A DNA stretch of 64,000 nt from Saccharopolyspora endophytica (GCF_018070075.1 NZ_JAGPXE010000003.1:310001-374000), one strand, 5' to 3'. Counted from the first letter of the stretch, positions 34,263-42,750 are shown. Translations and numbers: made by a program. Notes: generated from the letters alone by a model not told the origin.

Positions 34263-34919
34263 ATGGACCAGACCGCAGCACGACGCGGCGGCATGCACCG
34301 TCGTCGCGGCACCGCGCGCGCGATCGTGCCGGCAGTGGTGTGGGGGCTGATCGCGGGTGGTGTCACGGCCATCGCGCAGGGGACGCTGCCCGTCTGGCTG
34401 TCGTCGCTGGCCAACTCCAGCGGATCGTGGACGCTGCTGGCCTTCCTGCTGGCCCTGCCCGCCCCGACCGCGGTGTCCGGGGCGGCGTGCGGATCCGGGG
34501 CGTTGCTGTCGATGCTAACCGGCTACGTGCTCACCGACCTGCTGCGCGGCTACCCCGCCTCCACCGGGCTGATGGTGTTCTGGTCGGCTGCGGCGCTGGT
34601 CGCGGGTCCGCTGCTGGGCGTGGGAGCGCAATGGCTGCGTCAGCGGCCGGGAACCCGCGCGGCGCTCGGGCTTTCGGCGCCGTGCGGGGTGCTGATCGGC
34701 GAAGCCGGGTACGGGCTGCTGGTCATCTCCGAGAGCACCTCGCCGGTGTACTGGTGGGGTCAGGGGCTCATCGGTGCGCTGCTGCTGACCGCCGGGGCGG
34801 GCTGGAAGCTGCGCGGAGTGGGTCTGCTCGTGCAGGCGGTGCTGTTCACCGCGGCGGTGGCGATGGTGTTCGTGGTGGGCTACACGCACGGACCGGCGTT
34901 GATGCTGCTCGTGCCATGA
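34263..34919 (+). CDS. DUF6518-family membrane protein
   Basis: 218 residues with about seven membrane segments. The basic start (MDQTAARRGGMHRRRGTARA) precedes IVPAVVWGLIAGGVTAIAQG; SGALLSMLTGYVLTDLLRGY and ESTSPVYWWGQGLIGALLLT follow. The pattern fits DUF6518, an actinobacterial membrane family of unknown function. It is seven bases upstream of an SDR gene on the same strand, so the two are probably co-transcribed. Confidence 0.72.
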   Translation: MDQTAARRGGMHRRRGTARAIVPAVVWGLIAGGVTAIAQGTLPVWLSSLANSSGSWTLLAFLLALPAPTAVSGAACGSGALLSMLTGYVLTDLLRGYPASTGLMVFWSAAALVAGPLLGVGAQWLRQRPGTRAALGLSAPCGVLIGEAGYGLLVISESTSPVYWWGQGLIGALLLTAGAGWKLRGVGLLVQAVLFTAAVAMVFVVGYTHGPALMLLVP

Positions 34920-34926
34920 TCAGCGC

Positions 34927-35664
34927 ATGATCACGATCGTCACCGGTGGTTCGCGCGGTATCGGCGCGGCCACCGCGCTGGTGCTGGCCCGCGCAGGCCA
35001 CGACCTCGTCCTGGGCAGCCGCAGCGCGACCGGGCAGGCCGAGGCGGTCGCCGAACAGGCCCGCGCCGAAGGCGTGCGGGCGGTGGCGGTGCGCGCCGAT
35101 GTCACCAGCGAGTCCGATGTGGACGGCTTGTTCGCCGCGGCGGCCGAACTGGGCCAGGTGACGGGGCTGGTCAACAACGCCGGGCTGACCGCCCACATCG
35201 CCGATCTCGCCGACACCCCCACCGAGGTCATCCGGCACGTCCTCGACGTCAACCTGCTGGGCACGATCCTGTGCTCCCGCCGCGCCGCCCAGGTCATGTC
35301 GACCCGGCGCGGCGGTGCGGGCGGGGCGATCGTCAACGTCTCCTCCAGCGGCGCCACCCTCGGCTCCCCGCACGAGTACGTGCACTACGCCGCCGCCAAA
35401 GCCGGAGTCGACGCGCTCACCACCGGTTTGGCGAAGGAGCTGGCCGGCGAGGGGATCCGGGTCAACGCCGTGGCCCCCGGGCTGGTGCGCACCGGAATCC
35501 ACGCCGGGGCCGGCAGACCCGAGCGCGTCGAGACCGCCGTGGCCCGCGTCCCGGCCGGCCGCGCCGGGGAGCCCGAGGAGATCGCCCCGGCCATCGCCTG
35601 GCTGCTCAGCGAGCAGGCCACCTACGCCAGCGGCGCCGTGCTGCGCGTGGCCGGAGGCCTGTGA
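34927..35664 (+). CDS. FabG-like short-chain dehydrogenase/reductase
   Basis: 245 residues. MITIVTGGSRGIGAATALVL holds the NADP(H) loop, GLVNNAG is at residue 80, IVNVSSSGATLGSPHEY has the catalytic Ser, and YVHYAAAKAGVDALT the Tyr and Lys. TYASGAVLRVAGG ends the protein as in glucose/3-oxoacyl reductases. The gene follows DUF6518 by seven bases and meets the LysR gene end to end with no gap. Substrate unknown. Confidence 0.9.
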   Translation: MITIVTGGSRGIGAATALVLARAGHDLVLGSRSATGQAEAVAEQARAEGVRAVAVRADVTSESDVDGLFAAAAELGQVTGLVNNAGLTAHIADLADTPTEVIRHVLDVNLLGTILCSRRAAQVMSTRRGGAGGAIVNVSSSGATLGSPHEYVHYAAAKAGVDALTTGLAKELAGEGIRVNAVAPGLVRTGIHAGAGRPERVETAVARVPAGRAGEPEEIAPAIAWLLSEQATYASGAVLRVAGGL

Positions 35665-36516
35665 TCACCGCCGGTAGAGCTCGGTGAGCAGGTCGACGAC
35701 CTTGCCCGCGTGGGCGTGCCGCTCGTCGCGCCACCAGATGACCCGCACCGGGATCGGTGGGGCGTCGCGCACCGGCCGGAACACCACACCGCTGCGCCGG
35801 TACTGGGTGAGGGTGGCCTCGGAGGTGATGCCCACGACGCGCCCGCTGGAGACCGCGGTCAGCCAGTCGTCGACGTCGGCGGTGTAGTCGAACCCGGGGC
35901 GCTGGTCCTCCGGCCACAGCTGCGGGGTGGTGGATCCGGCGCGGCGGTCGATGAGCACGGTGCGCTCGGCGATGTCGGCCAACCGCACGAAGCGGCGCCG
36001 CGCCCACGCGTCATCGGTGGCCATCGCGCAATAGCGGCGCTCCAAACCCACCACCACTCCGGAGAACCGGCGCCGGTCGGGCTCCGTGCGCACCACGGCC
36101 ACATCGCACGCGCCTTCGCCGAGGCCCGCGGTGGCCGAGTTGGTGCGCACCAGCTGCAACCGCACCTCCGGCCACGACGCCGCCCAGCGCCGCTGGAAGG
36201 CCACCGTGTGCCGGCCCATCGCCGACCAGGCATGACCCACCCGCACGGTGGCGTCGCCGGTGGTGGCCTCGCGCACCAGGTCTTCGGCTTCGGCCAGCAC
36301 CCGCCGAGCGCGGGCCAGGATCCGGGTGCCCGCGGCGGTGGGGGTGACCTGGCGGCTGGTGCGCCGCAACAACCGCACGCCGAGGGCGTTCTCCAGCCCG
36401 GCCAGGGTGCGCGAGACCTGCGCTTGCGACAGGCCGAGTTCGCCGGCGGCGTCGGTGAAGGTGCCGGTCTCCACGATCGCGACCAGGCACCGCAGCTGCC
36501 GCAACTCCACATCCAT
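35665..36516 (-). CDS. LysR-family transcriptional regulator
   Basis: 283 residues from ATG at 36516. The N-terminal winged helix is MDVELRQLRCLVAIVETGTF then LSQAQVSRTLAGLENALG, typical LysR. The effector domain follows from residue 90. TACGCT lies six bases before the ATG, so the mRNA is probably leaderless. It diverges from an EamA exporter gene 69 bp away with a T-N11-A dyad in the gap, so the exporter is its likely target, induced by the metabolite exported. Confidence 0.92.
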   Translation of the reverse strand: MDVELRQLRCLVAIVETGTFTDAAGELGLSQAQVSRTLAGLENALGVRLLRRTSRQVTPTAAGTRILARARRVLAEAEDLVREATTGDATVRVGHAWSAMGRHTVAFQRRWAASWPEVRLQLVRTNSATAGLGEGACDVAVVRTEPDRRRFSGVVVGLERRYCAMATDDAWARRRFVRLADIAERTVLIDRRAGSTTPQLWPEDQRPGFDYTADVDDWLTAVSSGRVVGITSEATLTQYRRSGVVFRPVRDAPPIPVRVIWWRDERHAHAGKVVDLLTELYRR

Positions 36517-36545
36517 GCGTTCAGCGTATCGGCGGCGTGGCGGAT

Positions 36546-36564
36546 GCATTTGGCGCAACGATGC
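36546..36564. promoter_or_regulatory. LysR-type dyad GCAT-N11-ATGC
   Basis: A T-N11-A inverted repeat, the standard LysR box form, centred in the 69-bp gap between the divergent lysR and EamA genes. Confidence 0.6.
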
Positions 36565-36585
36565 CCGCCCGGGAAGGTGAGCGGC

Positions 36586-37455
36586 ATGGCCACCACCCAC
36601 ACCCCAGCACCCACCGCCCCAGCCACTTCGTCGCGCGGAGCGGGGGTGGCGTTGATGTCGGGCAGCGCGGTGTCCAACCAGACCGGTGCCGCGATCGGAT
36701 CGCTGGCCTTCGACACCATCACCCCCGCCGGGGTCGTCGCGGTGCGCCAGTGGATCGCCGCCGTGGCGCTGCTGGCCACCACCCGGCCCCGCCTGCGTGA
36801 GTTCACCGCCGCGCAGTGGCGGCTGGTGATCGCCCTGGCCGGGGTGTTCGCGGTCATCAACCTCGCCCTCTACAGCGCGGTCGACCGCATCGGGCTCGGC
36901 CTGGCCGTCACCCTGGAATTCCTCGGCCCACTGGCGGTCGCCCTGGCCGGATCGCGCCGCCGCACCGACCTGGCCTGCGCCCTGCTGGCCGCCGCCGGGG
37001 TGGCGGTGCTGATGCGCCCGCAACCCAGCGCCGACTACCTCGGCATGGGGCTGGCGCTGCTGGCCGCGGCCTGCTGGGCCTGCTACATCCTGCTCAACCA
37101 CGCCTTGGGCCGAACCCTGCCCGGCGCGCAGGGCACCGCCACCGCCTGCGGGCTCTCCGGCCTGCTGTTCGTGCCGATCGGCATCGGCGTGCTGCTCACC
37201 CACCCGCCCACCTGGAGCGCCCTGGGCTTCGCCGTCACCGCGGGAGTGCTGTCCTCGGCGGTGCCGTTCCTGTGCGACGCCCTGGCGCTGCGCCGCGTGC
37301 CCGCACCGCTGTTCGCGATCTTCATGAGCCTCAACCCGGTGCTGGCCGCCACCGCCGGCCTGCTCATCCTCGGCCAGCACCTCGACCTCTGGCAATGGGC
37401 GTCGATCGCCGCCATCGTCACCGCCAACACCACCACCGTCCTGACCCGCCGGTGA
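36586..37455 (+). CDS. EamA/DMT-family transporter
   Basis: 289 residues with ten membrane segments in two EamA halves (about 18-140 and 150-285). SAVSNQTGAAIGSLAFDTIT, VINLALYSAVDRIGLGLAVT and ALRRVPAPLFAIFMSLNPVL are typical of RhtA-like exporters, with the last being the second-half signature. It may export an amino acid or related metabolite (RhtA exports threonine/homoserine), but the substrate is not determined. ATG follows GGAAGG. It is divergent from its likely LysR regulator. Confidence 0.88.
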   Translation: MATTHTPAPTAPATSSRGAGVALMSGSAVSNQTGAAIGSLAFDTITPAGVVAVRQWIAAVALLATTRPRLREFTAAQWRLVIALAGVFAVINLALYSAVDRIGLGLAVTLEFLGPLAVALAGSRRRTDLACALLAAAGVAVLMRPQPSADYLGMGLALLAAACWACYILLNHALGRTLPGAQGTATACGLSGLLFVPIGIGVLLTHPPTWSALGFAVTAGVLSSAVPFLCDALALRRVPAPLFAIFMSLNPVLAATAGLLILGQHLDLWQWASIAAIVTANTTTVLTRR

Positions 37456-37543
37456 ACGGCCTCCACCACGTTCGCCGGCTCGGCGATGGGTTAGCTTGGC
37501 GCACAGCACCACCTCGCACGAACACCCGCTCAGGAGGCCTGCT

Positions 37544-37939
37544 GTGCCCAGCCCGGAAGACACCACCGCGGTGCCTCGAATCCTCGCCCGAACCGATCAG
37601 CTCACCGCGACCGCGGGCGAGGGCGAGACCGGGGCGATCTGGAAACTCCAGGAAGACCACCGCGACCTGGACTCCAACATCATCGCCCTGGCTCCGGAGG
37701 GCACGATCGACGCGCACTCCGGCCCCGACCTCGACGTCCTCATCCACGTCCTGGCCGGATCCGGGCAGCTGGCCACCGACCTCGACACCCTCGAGCTGAC
37801 CCCCGGCGCGCTCGTCTGGCTTCCGCGCCGGTCCCGCCGCCAGTTCACCGCCGGACCCGACGGGCTGCGCTACCTCACCGTGCACCAACGCCGGCAATCA
37901 CTCGTCCTCGACGCACCCCCACCCCGAACCACGCCCTAA
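37544..37939 (+). CDS. Single-domain cupin protein
   Basis: 131 residues from GTG at 37544, six bases after AGGAGG. The body is a beta-barrel: APEGTIDAHSGPDLDVLIHV contains the first cupin motif with only one of its usual histidines, LAGSGQLATDLDTLELTPGA the turn, and LVWLPRRSRRQFTAG the second motif with no clear metal ligands. It may therefore be a non-metal, ligand-binding cupin. It ends before a strong bidirectional hairpin. Confidence 0.75.
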   Translation: MPSPEDTTAVPRILARTDQLTATAGEGETGAIWKLQEDHRDLDSNIIALAPEGTIDAHSGPDLDVLIHVLAGSGQLATDLDTLELTPGALVWLPRRSRRQFTAGPDGLRYLTVHQRRQSLVLDAPPPRTTP

Positions 37940-38045
37940 CAGCCTTCGCACTGGTAGTGGACTGGCCGACAGCTCGAGCCCTCACCACCCGCGCCTGCTT
38001 CAGCCACGGGTTCCAAGCTCGACAAAACGCCAAGTGCACGCACGC

Positions 38046-38107
38046 GCAGATGGGGTGGCCACCGCCGCTGGTCTGCAGGTCCGTGCGGCGGTGACCACCC
38101 CATCTGC
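38046..38107. terminator. Long bidirectional hairpin
   Basis: A 23-bp arm (38046-38068, starting GCAGATGGGGTGG) pairs with 38085-38107 with one mismatch, around a 16-nt loop. It separates the convergent cupin and glyoxalase-like genes. No U tract. Confidence 0.7.
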
Positions 38108-38144
38108 TTGCCCGGTTCCGGGACGGTGTGGTGTGACGGGTTTT

Positions 38145-38543
38145 TCAGACTTCGACGATGGCGATGTGGTTGCCGTCGGGGTCGCTGACCATGAACAGCA
38201 GCGGAGCTCCGGGGCTGGATTCGGGTTCGGAGTCGATCTGGACACCGCCGAGGGCACGCAGCCGCTCGTACTCGGCGTGCACATCGGGGGTTTCGACTCC
38301 GATTCCGGAGCCGCCGGGTTCCCCGCCGCCCATCGGGGGGTTGAGGGCCAGGCGCGCGGTGGATCCGGGCGGGGCGACCTCCAGCCAGCGGTATTCGTCG
38401 TTGGGGCCGAAGCGGGTGTCACCGCGCACCTCGAAACCCAGCTTGCCGGTGTAGAACTCCAGTGCTGCGTCCTGGTCGGCGACGGTGAACATGATGACGC
38501 CGATGTTGTTGACGGTCGTGGATGCTTGCGTGTTGGTAGCCAT
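38145..38543 (-). CDS. VOC-family (glyoxalase/bleomycin-resistance-like) protein
   Basis: 132 residues, two beta-alpha-beta modules. VNNIGVIMFTVADQDAALEF opens module 1, TGKLGFEVRGDTRFG follows, and VSDPDGNHIAIVEV is the C-terminal glutamate strand seen in metal-dependent VOC enzymes. The N-terminal metal histidine usual for dioxygenases is not present (NIGVIM), so a binding or protective role is as likely as catalysis. It is monocistronic, ending at the long hairpin. Confidence 0.85.
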   Translation of the reverse strand: MATNTQASTTVNNIGVIMFTVADQDAALEFYTGKLGFEVRGDTRFGPNDEYRWLEVAPPGSTARLALNPPMGGGEPGGSGIGVETPDVHAEYERLRALGGVQIDSEPESSPGAPLLFMVSDPDGNHIAIVEV

Positions 38544-38610
38544 GCACTATGGACTACCCCCGCGCCCGGAAATCACCGCTGCCCACCAAGATTCTTTTCG
38601 TCACCGTGAC

Positions 38611-39654
38611 TCATTCGAGTGGTGTTCCCGCTCCCCCGCTTTCGGGCTCTTCCCGGCTTGCCGTGGCGCGGGAGACCAGGTGCGCCGGGTCCCGGCTCAG
38701 CGACAGCGCCACGTGGTCGTAGAGCTGGGTGACCGCCGCCGAGGAATGCCCAAGGGCGTCACGCCGGTCTTCCAGCGCGGCCCCGTGCTGGCGGGCGATG
38801 GTGTTGAAGGTGTGGCGCATCGAGTGCGGGGTGATGCGCTGCGGCATCGCGACACCGGCTTGGGCGGCCATGGCCTGCACGAGGCGGTAGATCTGGTGGC
38901 GGTTGACCCGGCTTCCGTCGCGGGTGATCACCAACGCGTCGGTGTCGGCGTCGGGACGCTGCTGCAGGTAGGCGTCCAGCACCCCGTGCAGGGCGTGCGG
39001 GATCGGGCGGGTGCGCACCTTGCCGCCCTTCATCCGCACCGTGAGCACCCGCATCCCCTCCCGCTGACCGAGATCGGACACATCGGCGTTGCACAGCTCC
39101 GACACCCGCACGCCCAGGTCGATCAGCAAGGCCATCACCAGCGCTGACGCCTGCGACCCGAGGGTGCGGTGGCGGTAGTCGCGGCTACCGGCCAGCATCG
39201 CGCCGGCCTGCTCCGCCGAGACGCTGGCGGTCGGCGAGTGTCTGCGGTCGTAGCGCGGGCGGGCGGCATCCCGGGCCGGGTTGGCGTCGATCGCACCGGC
39301 GCGCACGAGGTAGGTGTAGAAGCTGGAGACCGCCGCGAGCTTGCGGGCGCGCGTGGAGGCCGCCGGCGGGCGCCCGGTGCGCGGATTGGAGGTGGCGGCC
39401 AGTTCCGCGCCGTACATCTGCACCTCGGGCAGCCGCACGCCCAGCGGGTCCAGCTCGCGCCGGGTGCACCAGTCGAGGTACTCGCGCAGGTCCCGCGAAT
39501 AGGCCCCCCGGGTGTCGGCGGACTCGGAGAACGACCCCAGCCAGGAGGCGATCAGCGCGGCCAGCGTGTGCCCCGTGCGCGTGGCCGACGCGAGGAGTTC
39601 CGTTTGCGCCCGCTTCTCCACCGCATCCGGCCCGCGCCCCATCTCGATCTCCAT
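38611..39654 (-). CDS. Tyrosine recombinase (phage/transposon-type integrase)
   Basis: 347 residues. A SAM-like core-binding domain (about 30-140, TLAALIASWLGSFSESADTR) is followed by the catalytic domain with all residues present: Arg in LGVRVSELCNADV, Lys in MKGGKVRTRPIPH, HSMRHT, His of ALGHSSAAVTQ and the Tyr nucleophile in QLYDHV. It differs from XerC/XerD in length and arm region. There are no phage structural genes nearby, only a decayed ATPase upstream. TAGAGT lies six bases before ATG. It may belong to a lost element. Confidence 0.9.
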   Translation of the reverse strand: MEIEMGRGPDAVEKRAQTELLASATRTGHTLAALIASWLGSFSESADTRGAYSRDLREYLDWCTRRELDPLGVRLPEVQMYGAELAATSNPRTGRPPAASTRARKLAAVSSFYTYLVRAGAIDANPARDAARPRYDRRHSPTASVSAEQAGAMLAGSRDYRHRTLGSQASALVMALLIDLGVRVSELCNADVSDLGQREGMRVLTVRMKGGKVRTRPIPHALHGVLDAYLQQRPDADTDALVITRDGSRVNRHQIYRLVQAMAAQAGVAMPQRITPHSMRHTFNTIARQHGAALEDRRDALGHSSAAVTQLYDHVALSLSRDPAHLVSRATASREEPESGGAGTPLE

Positions 39655-39660
39655 AACCCC

Positions 39661-39758
39661 ACTCTACCGCACATAAGCGCGATTATGCGCGCCACCCTTC
39701 TGTCCGTTTTCCCTGGTTGCGGTTACGTTTCGTTGGATTATTAACGTTAGTAACGTAA
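39661..39758 (-). promoter_or_regulatory. Integrase promoter region with stacked inverted repeats
   Basis: TAGAGT (39661-39666) is the -10 box. Directly upstream is CATAA-N6-TTATG (39672-39687, extended by GC pairs), covering the -35 area. Further up, TTACGTT (39723-39729) pairs with AACGTAA (39752-39758) around the palindrome TAACGTTA (39742-39749). The AT content is unusually high for this genome. Such a set suits repressor or excisionase sites. Confidence 0.55.
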
Positions 39759-39859
39759 TTAGTTGGCGGGTGGGCGAAACCGTGCGAGAACTGCCGAGGC
39801 GACTTCCCGGAGCACACGGGCGCGCTAGTGCCGGGCGATGCGTCAGAGCTGGGATTCGC

Positions 39860-40205
39860 ATCAGGCCACCGGCGCCTTCATCCGCCACGCCCGCCTGGAA
39901 CCGGGACCGGGCACCGGCCCCCTACCTCTTCACGCTGTCGGTGGTCTCCCACCCGCCCGTCAGCGACGGAGTGGAAACTGGATTCATCAGTGACGTTTCT
40001 CGTCGGCGAGAACGGGACCGGAAGATCCAACTCGTCGACGCGATCACGACCCCGCCGGGATTCAGCCCCGAAGGCGACTCACGATCGTTCCGCTTGGCCA
40101 CCGACTCCCCCGCCCCGCTTGGCCCCGACGGCGCGCGCATCATCGAGATCGCCCACGGCACCACGGCCCCGGCCCGACTCACCCTGCTGCCGTGGGCGAA
40201 TCAAC
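39860..40205 (+). pseudogene. Decayed AAA-family ATPase, N-terminal part
   Basis: Pieces of one protein lie in three frames: AFIRHARLEPG near 39890, then PYLFTLSVVSHPPVSDG, then EWKLDSSVTFLVGENGTG (the Walker A, with the Lys-Ser following it lost to the frame break), then LVDAITTPPGFSPEGDSRSF and RLATDSPAPLG. In intact AAA_21-type ATPases these follow in this order. At least two frameshifts are therefore needed, and the C-terminal Walker B and the rest are absent. It lies beside the integrase and may be a remnant of an accessory module. Confidence 0.75.
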
Positions 40206-40428
40206 GCAGCTCGGATGGGAAGGCACGGGCGGAACGTCCGCTGCGAGGAAGTCAGCTCCTCAGCGCGAAGGGCTTTTTCTGCCGCGGGTCTTGGCCGAGG
40301 ACGCATTGAGACACCGCGCGCAGCAATTGATAAGCAGCCTGTATTTCACTCGGATGCGTGGTTCATGTCACGATCACTGCCCATTCCGCTGCGAAAATCC
40401 GCAGAAAATTCAACGAAGGGCAACCGAC

Positions 40429-41583
40429 GTGTGCTCCCTGTGTGATTCCTCGACCGGGTTGACCACCTCCGGCGAAGGCCACGGCGTGTTCAACCGCCGC
40501 TCGGTCCTCGGTGGACTCGGGAGCGCAGCGGCACTGGTCGGGTTGTCCGCGTGCACTTCGGCGGGCGAGGTCCGTGACGCGGCGGCGACGGGCCCTGATC
40601 AGGCGATCGGTGACGCCAAGCTCGGGTTGGCCCTGCTGGGAACGCAGGCCGGGCCGCCGGTGGTGGCCGACCGCGCCGGTATTGCTTCGGCCTTGGTCGT
40701 CGACGGCCACGTCTACGTCGTCGACTGCGGACGTGCCGCCACGACGCAGTACCTGCGCGCGGGGTTGCAGTTCCGGAACCTCAACTCGATCTTCCTCACC
40801 CACCTGCACGCCGATCACCTCGCCGACTACTACAACTTCTTCCTGCTCGCCGGGCACATCCCCAACCCCAGAGGCGACAACCTGCCCGGACCGATCGACG
40901 TCTACGGTCCCGGCCCGGCCGGCGGGCTGCCTCCCAAGTTCGGCGGCGGCCAAGCGCCGATGGTCCATCCCGAAGCGCCGACCCCGGGCACGCGGGAGAT
41001 GACCGAACGCCTGCACGCCGCCTACTCCTACAGCGACAACATCTTCCTGCGCGACATGAACATCCGGGACGTCCGGACGTTGCCGAAGGTGCACGAGATC
41101 GAGGTGCCGGAGGTCGGTGCGAACTTCCAGAACACCGCGCCACCGATGCAACCGTTCGAGGTGATGCGGGACGAGCGGGTTCGCGTCACCGCCACGCTGG
41201 TCCCGCACGGGCCGGTGTTTCCCGCCTTCGCGTTCCGCTTCGACACCGAGCACGGCTCGGTGACCTTCTCCGGGGACACGGCCAAGACGCCCAACCTGAT
41301 CGAGCTGGCCAAGGACACCGACATCCTGGTGCACGAGGCGATCGGCGTGCAGGGCGCCGACATCCCGCCCGCCGTGCTGGACCACATGCTCCAGTCGCAC
41401 GTCGAAGTGCAGGAGACCGGTCACGTAGCCCAGGCGGCGAACGCGCGCACACTCGTCCTGTCGCACATCTCGGACCTCGCGCAGAACCCCATCGATGAGA
41501 ACGCCTGGAAGAACTGGGCGCAGCAGGGCTATGACGGGGAGGTCGTGGTGGGCCGGGACCTGCAGACCTTCGTGCTCGCCTGA
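40429..41583 (+). CDS. Tat-exported lipoprotein metallo-beta-lactamase-fold hydrolase
   Basis: 384 residues from GTG at 40429, eight bases after GAAGGG. The N-terminus has NRRSVLGGLGSAAALVGLSAC: twin arginines and a lipobox with Cys, so a folded, membrane-anchored extracellular enzyme is predicted. The catalytic core has FLTHLHADHLADYYNF (zinc ligands), FSGDTAKTPNLIELAKDTDI (bridging Asp) and LSHISDL (late His). It resembles RNase Z/arylsulfatase-like MBL hydrolases. Some 110 bp of the upstream DNA lies after the ATPase remnant. Substrate unknown. Confidence 0.88.
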   Translation: MCSLCDSSTGLTTSGEGHGVFNRRSVLGGLGSAAALVGLSACTSAGEVRDAAATGPDQAIGDAKLGLALLGTQAGPPVVADRAGIASALVVDGHVYVVDCGRAATTQYLRAGLQFRNLNSIFLTHLHADHLADYYNFFLLAGHIPNPRGDNLPGPIDVYGPGPAGGLPPKFGGGQAPMVHPEAPTPGTREMTERLHAAYSYSDNIFLRDMNIRDVRTLPKVHEIEVPEVGANFQNTAPPMQPFEVMRDERVRVTATLVPHGPVFPAFAFRFDTEHGSVTFSGDTAKTPNLIELAKDTDILVHEAIGVQGADIPPAVLDHMLQSHVEVQETGHVAQAANARTLVLSHISDLAQNPIDENAWKNWAQQGYDGEVVVGRDLQTFVLA

Positions 41584-41652
41584 GCGGGCCCCGGCGGCGG
41601 ACTCCGGGGAATCGGAGGTGGGATCGGGCCTGGTGACGGTAGGTTTTCGGGC

Positions 41653-42301
41653 ATGTCCGGGTCAGTGGTGAGCGCCGATGACCTCGCTCTCGCCGTGCGG
41701 TGGGCCGTGGCGGCGCTGCGGGAGGTGCCCGCGGAGGCGTGGCGGGCGCGGGCCGGGTCGCTGGAGTGGGACCGCTGGGAAACCGTCGAGCACCTCAGCG
41801 ACGACCTGTTCTCCTACGCCGTGCAGCTCGGTCCGGCCGCACCGGCGTTGGACGGTCTCGTGCCGTTCGTGTGGCAACCGCGCCGGGAGGGCGGGCCGTG
41901 GAACGCCGTGCGCCGACCCCGAGGCCGGGCCGTCGGGTCTGCTGCAGACGTTGGAGGCCACGGCCGCGCTGCTGGTGGCGATGGTGCGCACGGCATCGCC
42001 GCAGGTGCGCTCCTACCACGTGTTCGGCAACGCCGATCCCGAAGGCTTCGCGGCGATGGGCATCGTGGAAACCCTCGTGCACACCCACGACGTCACCGAC
42101 GACCTCGGCCTGGAGTGGAACCCGCCGGCCGAGCTGTGCACCCGCGTGCTCGACCGCCTGTTCCCCGAAGCCCCGGCCTCCACCGATCCGTGGGCGGTGC
42201 TGCTGTGGTCCACCGGCCGCGCGGACCTGCCGGGCCGTCCCAGGCTGGTGACCTGGCGCTGGGACGGTGCACCCCGGGATGAGGTCAGTGGGCGAGCTTG
42301 A
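41653..42301 (+). pseudogene. DinB/maleylpyruvate-isomerase-type protein interrupted by a frameshift
   Basis: The first frame from ATG at 41653 gives ADDLALAVRWAVAALREVPA, SLEWDRWETVEHLSDDLFSY and VPFVWQPRREGGPWNAV, the N-terminal part of a DinB-type thiol-dependent protein. At about 41906-41915 the sense continues one frame over with ADPEAGPSGLLQTLEATAAL, SYHVFGNADPEGFAAMGIVE and TLVHTHDVTDDLGL to a stop at 42301. Both halves are otherwise well preserved, so this is either a very recent inactivation or a sequence error. The tail overlaps the gdx end on the other strand. Confidence 0.75.
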
Positions 42302-42599
42302 GGCCGACCACGCAGCTGATCAGACCGAGCAGCAGCGCGATCTTGACCGGTGAGATCGATTCGTCGCCGGTGGCCATCGAGTAGCCGACGGTGAGCACGG
42401 CGCCGATGGCCACCCACACCGCGTAGGAGGTGCCCACGGGCAGCGTCCGCATCGCGATCGCCAGTCCGCCCATGCTGATCGCGAGCGCGACGACGAACAC
42501 CAGCGACGGCGCGAGTCGGCTGAAGCCTTCGGATTTGCCGAGGGCGAGCGCCCAGACGGCTTCGAACATGCCGGAGATGATGAGAACGATCCACGCCAT
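42285..42599 (-). CDS. gdx: SMR-family guanidinium exporter
   Basis: 104 residues with four membrane helices, the normal SMR size. WIVLIISGMFEAVWALALGK holds the essential Glu of helix 1 in the SugE/Gdx context, and GTSYAVWVAIGAVLTVGYS is helix 3. Members of this subtype exchange guanidinium for protons. The guanidine-III riboswitch just upstream supports that function directly rather than multidrug efflux. GAGGAG (42611-42616) is the ribosome site. It is induced when guanidine accumulates. Confidence 0.92.
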   Translation of the reverse strand: MAWIVLIISGMFEAVWALALGKSEGFSRLAPSLVFVVALAISMGGLAIAMRTLPVGTSYAVWVAIGAVLTVGYSMATGDESISPVKIALLLGLISCVVGLKLAH

Positions 42600-42632
42600 G
42601 ACGGTGCGCGCTCCTCACGCGCCTGCACCGTC
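42600..42632 (-). promoter_or_regulatory. Expression platform of the guanidine riboswitch
   Basis: On the minus strand GACGGTGC (42625-42632, the 3' strand of the aptamer) can pair either inside the aptamer or with GCACCGTC at 42600-42607, which abuts the ATG. The second pairing encloses the GAGGAG site in its loop. Ligand binding would keep GACGGTGC in the aptamer and free the start region, so translational control is expected. Confidence 0.65.
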
Positions 42633-42665
42633 TTTGCATGGCCAGGTACGGTGCGCCTCGTCCGG
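42625..42665 (-). ncRNA. Guanidine-III (ykkC-III) riboswitch aptamer
   Basis: 41 nt upstream of an SMR exporter. On the minus strand it begins CCGGACGAGGCGCACCGTAC, then CTGGCCATGCAAAGACGGTGC. From memory this matches the class III consensus, including the Thermobifida fusca RNA (also 41 nt), at nearly every position: CCGGACGAGG, CCGTACC, the GG-CA stretch and AAGACGG, and differences such as GCGCACC/GACGGTGC keep pairing. The fold is a compact H-type pseudoknot that binds guanidinium. Confidence 0.88.
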
Positions 42666-42750
42666 ATCCGATTCACCTCTGATTGTGCCCAACCCCCGCG
42701 CCGGTGGCTCGACGCGGGGTGGTGAGTTCGGGCACGTCACCGGCGCGGGA

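Noticed and set aside
38611..40205. Integrase plus ATPase as an intact mobile or defence system
   Set aside because: The ATPase is broken in several places and there are no further element genes or attachment repeats that I can see.
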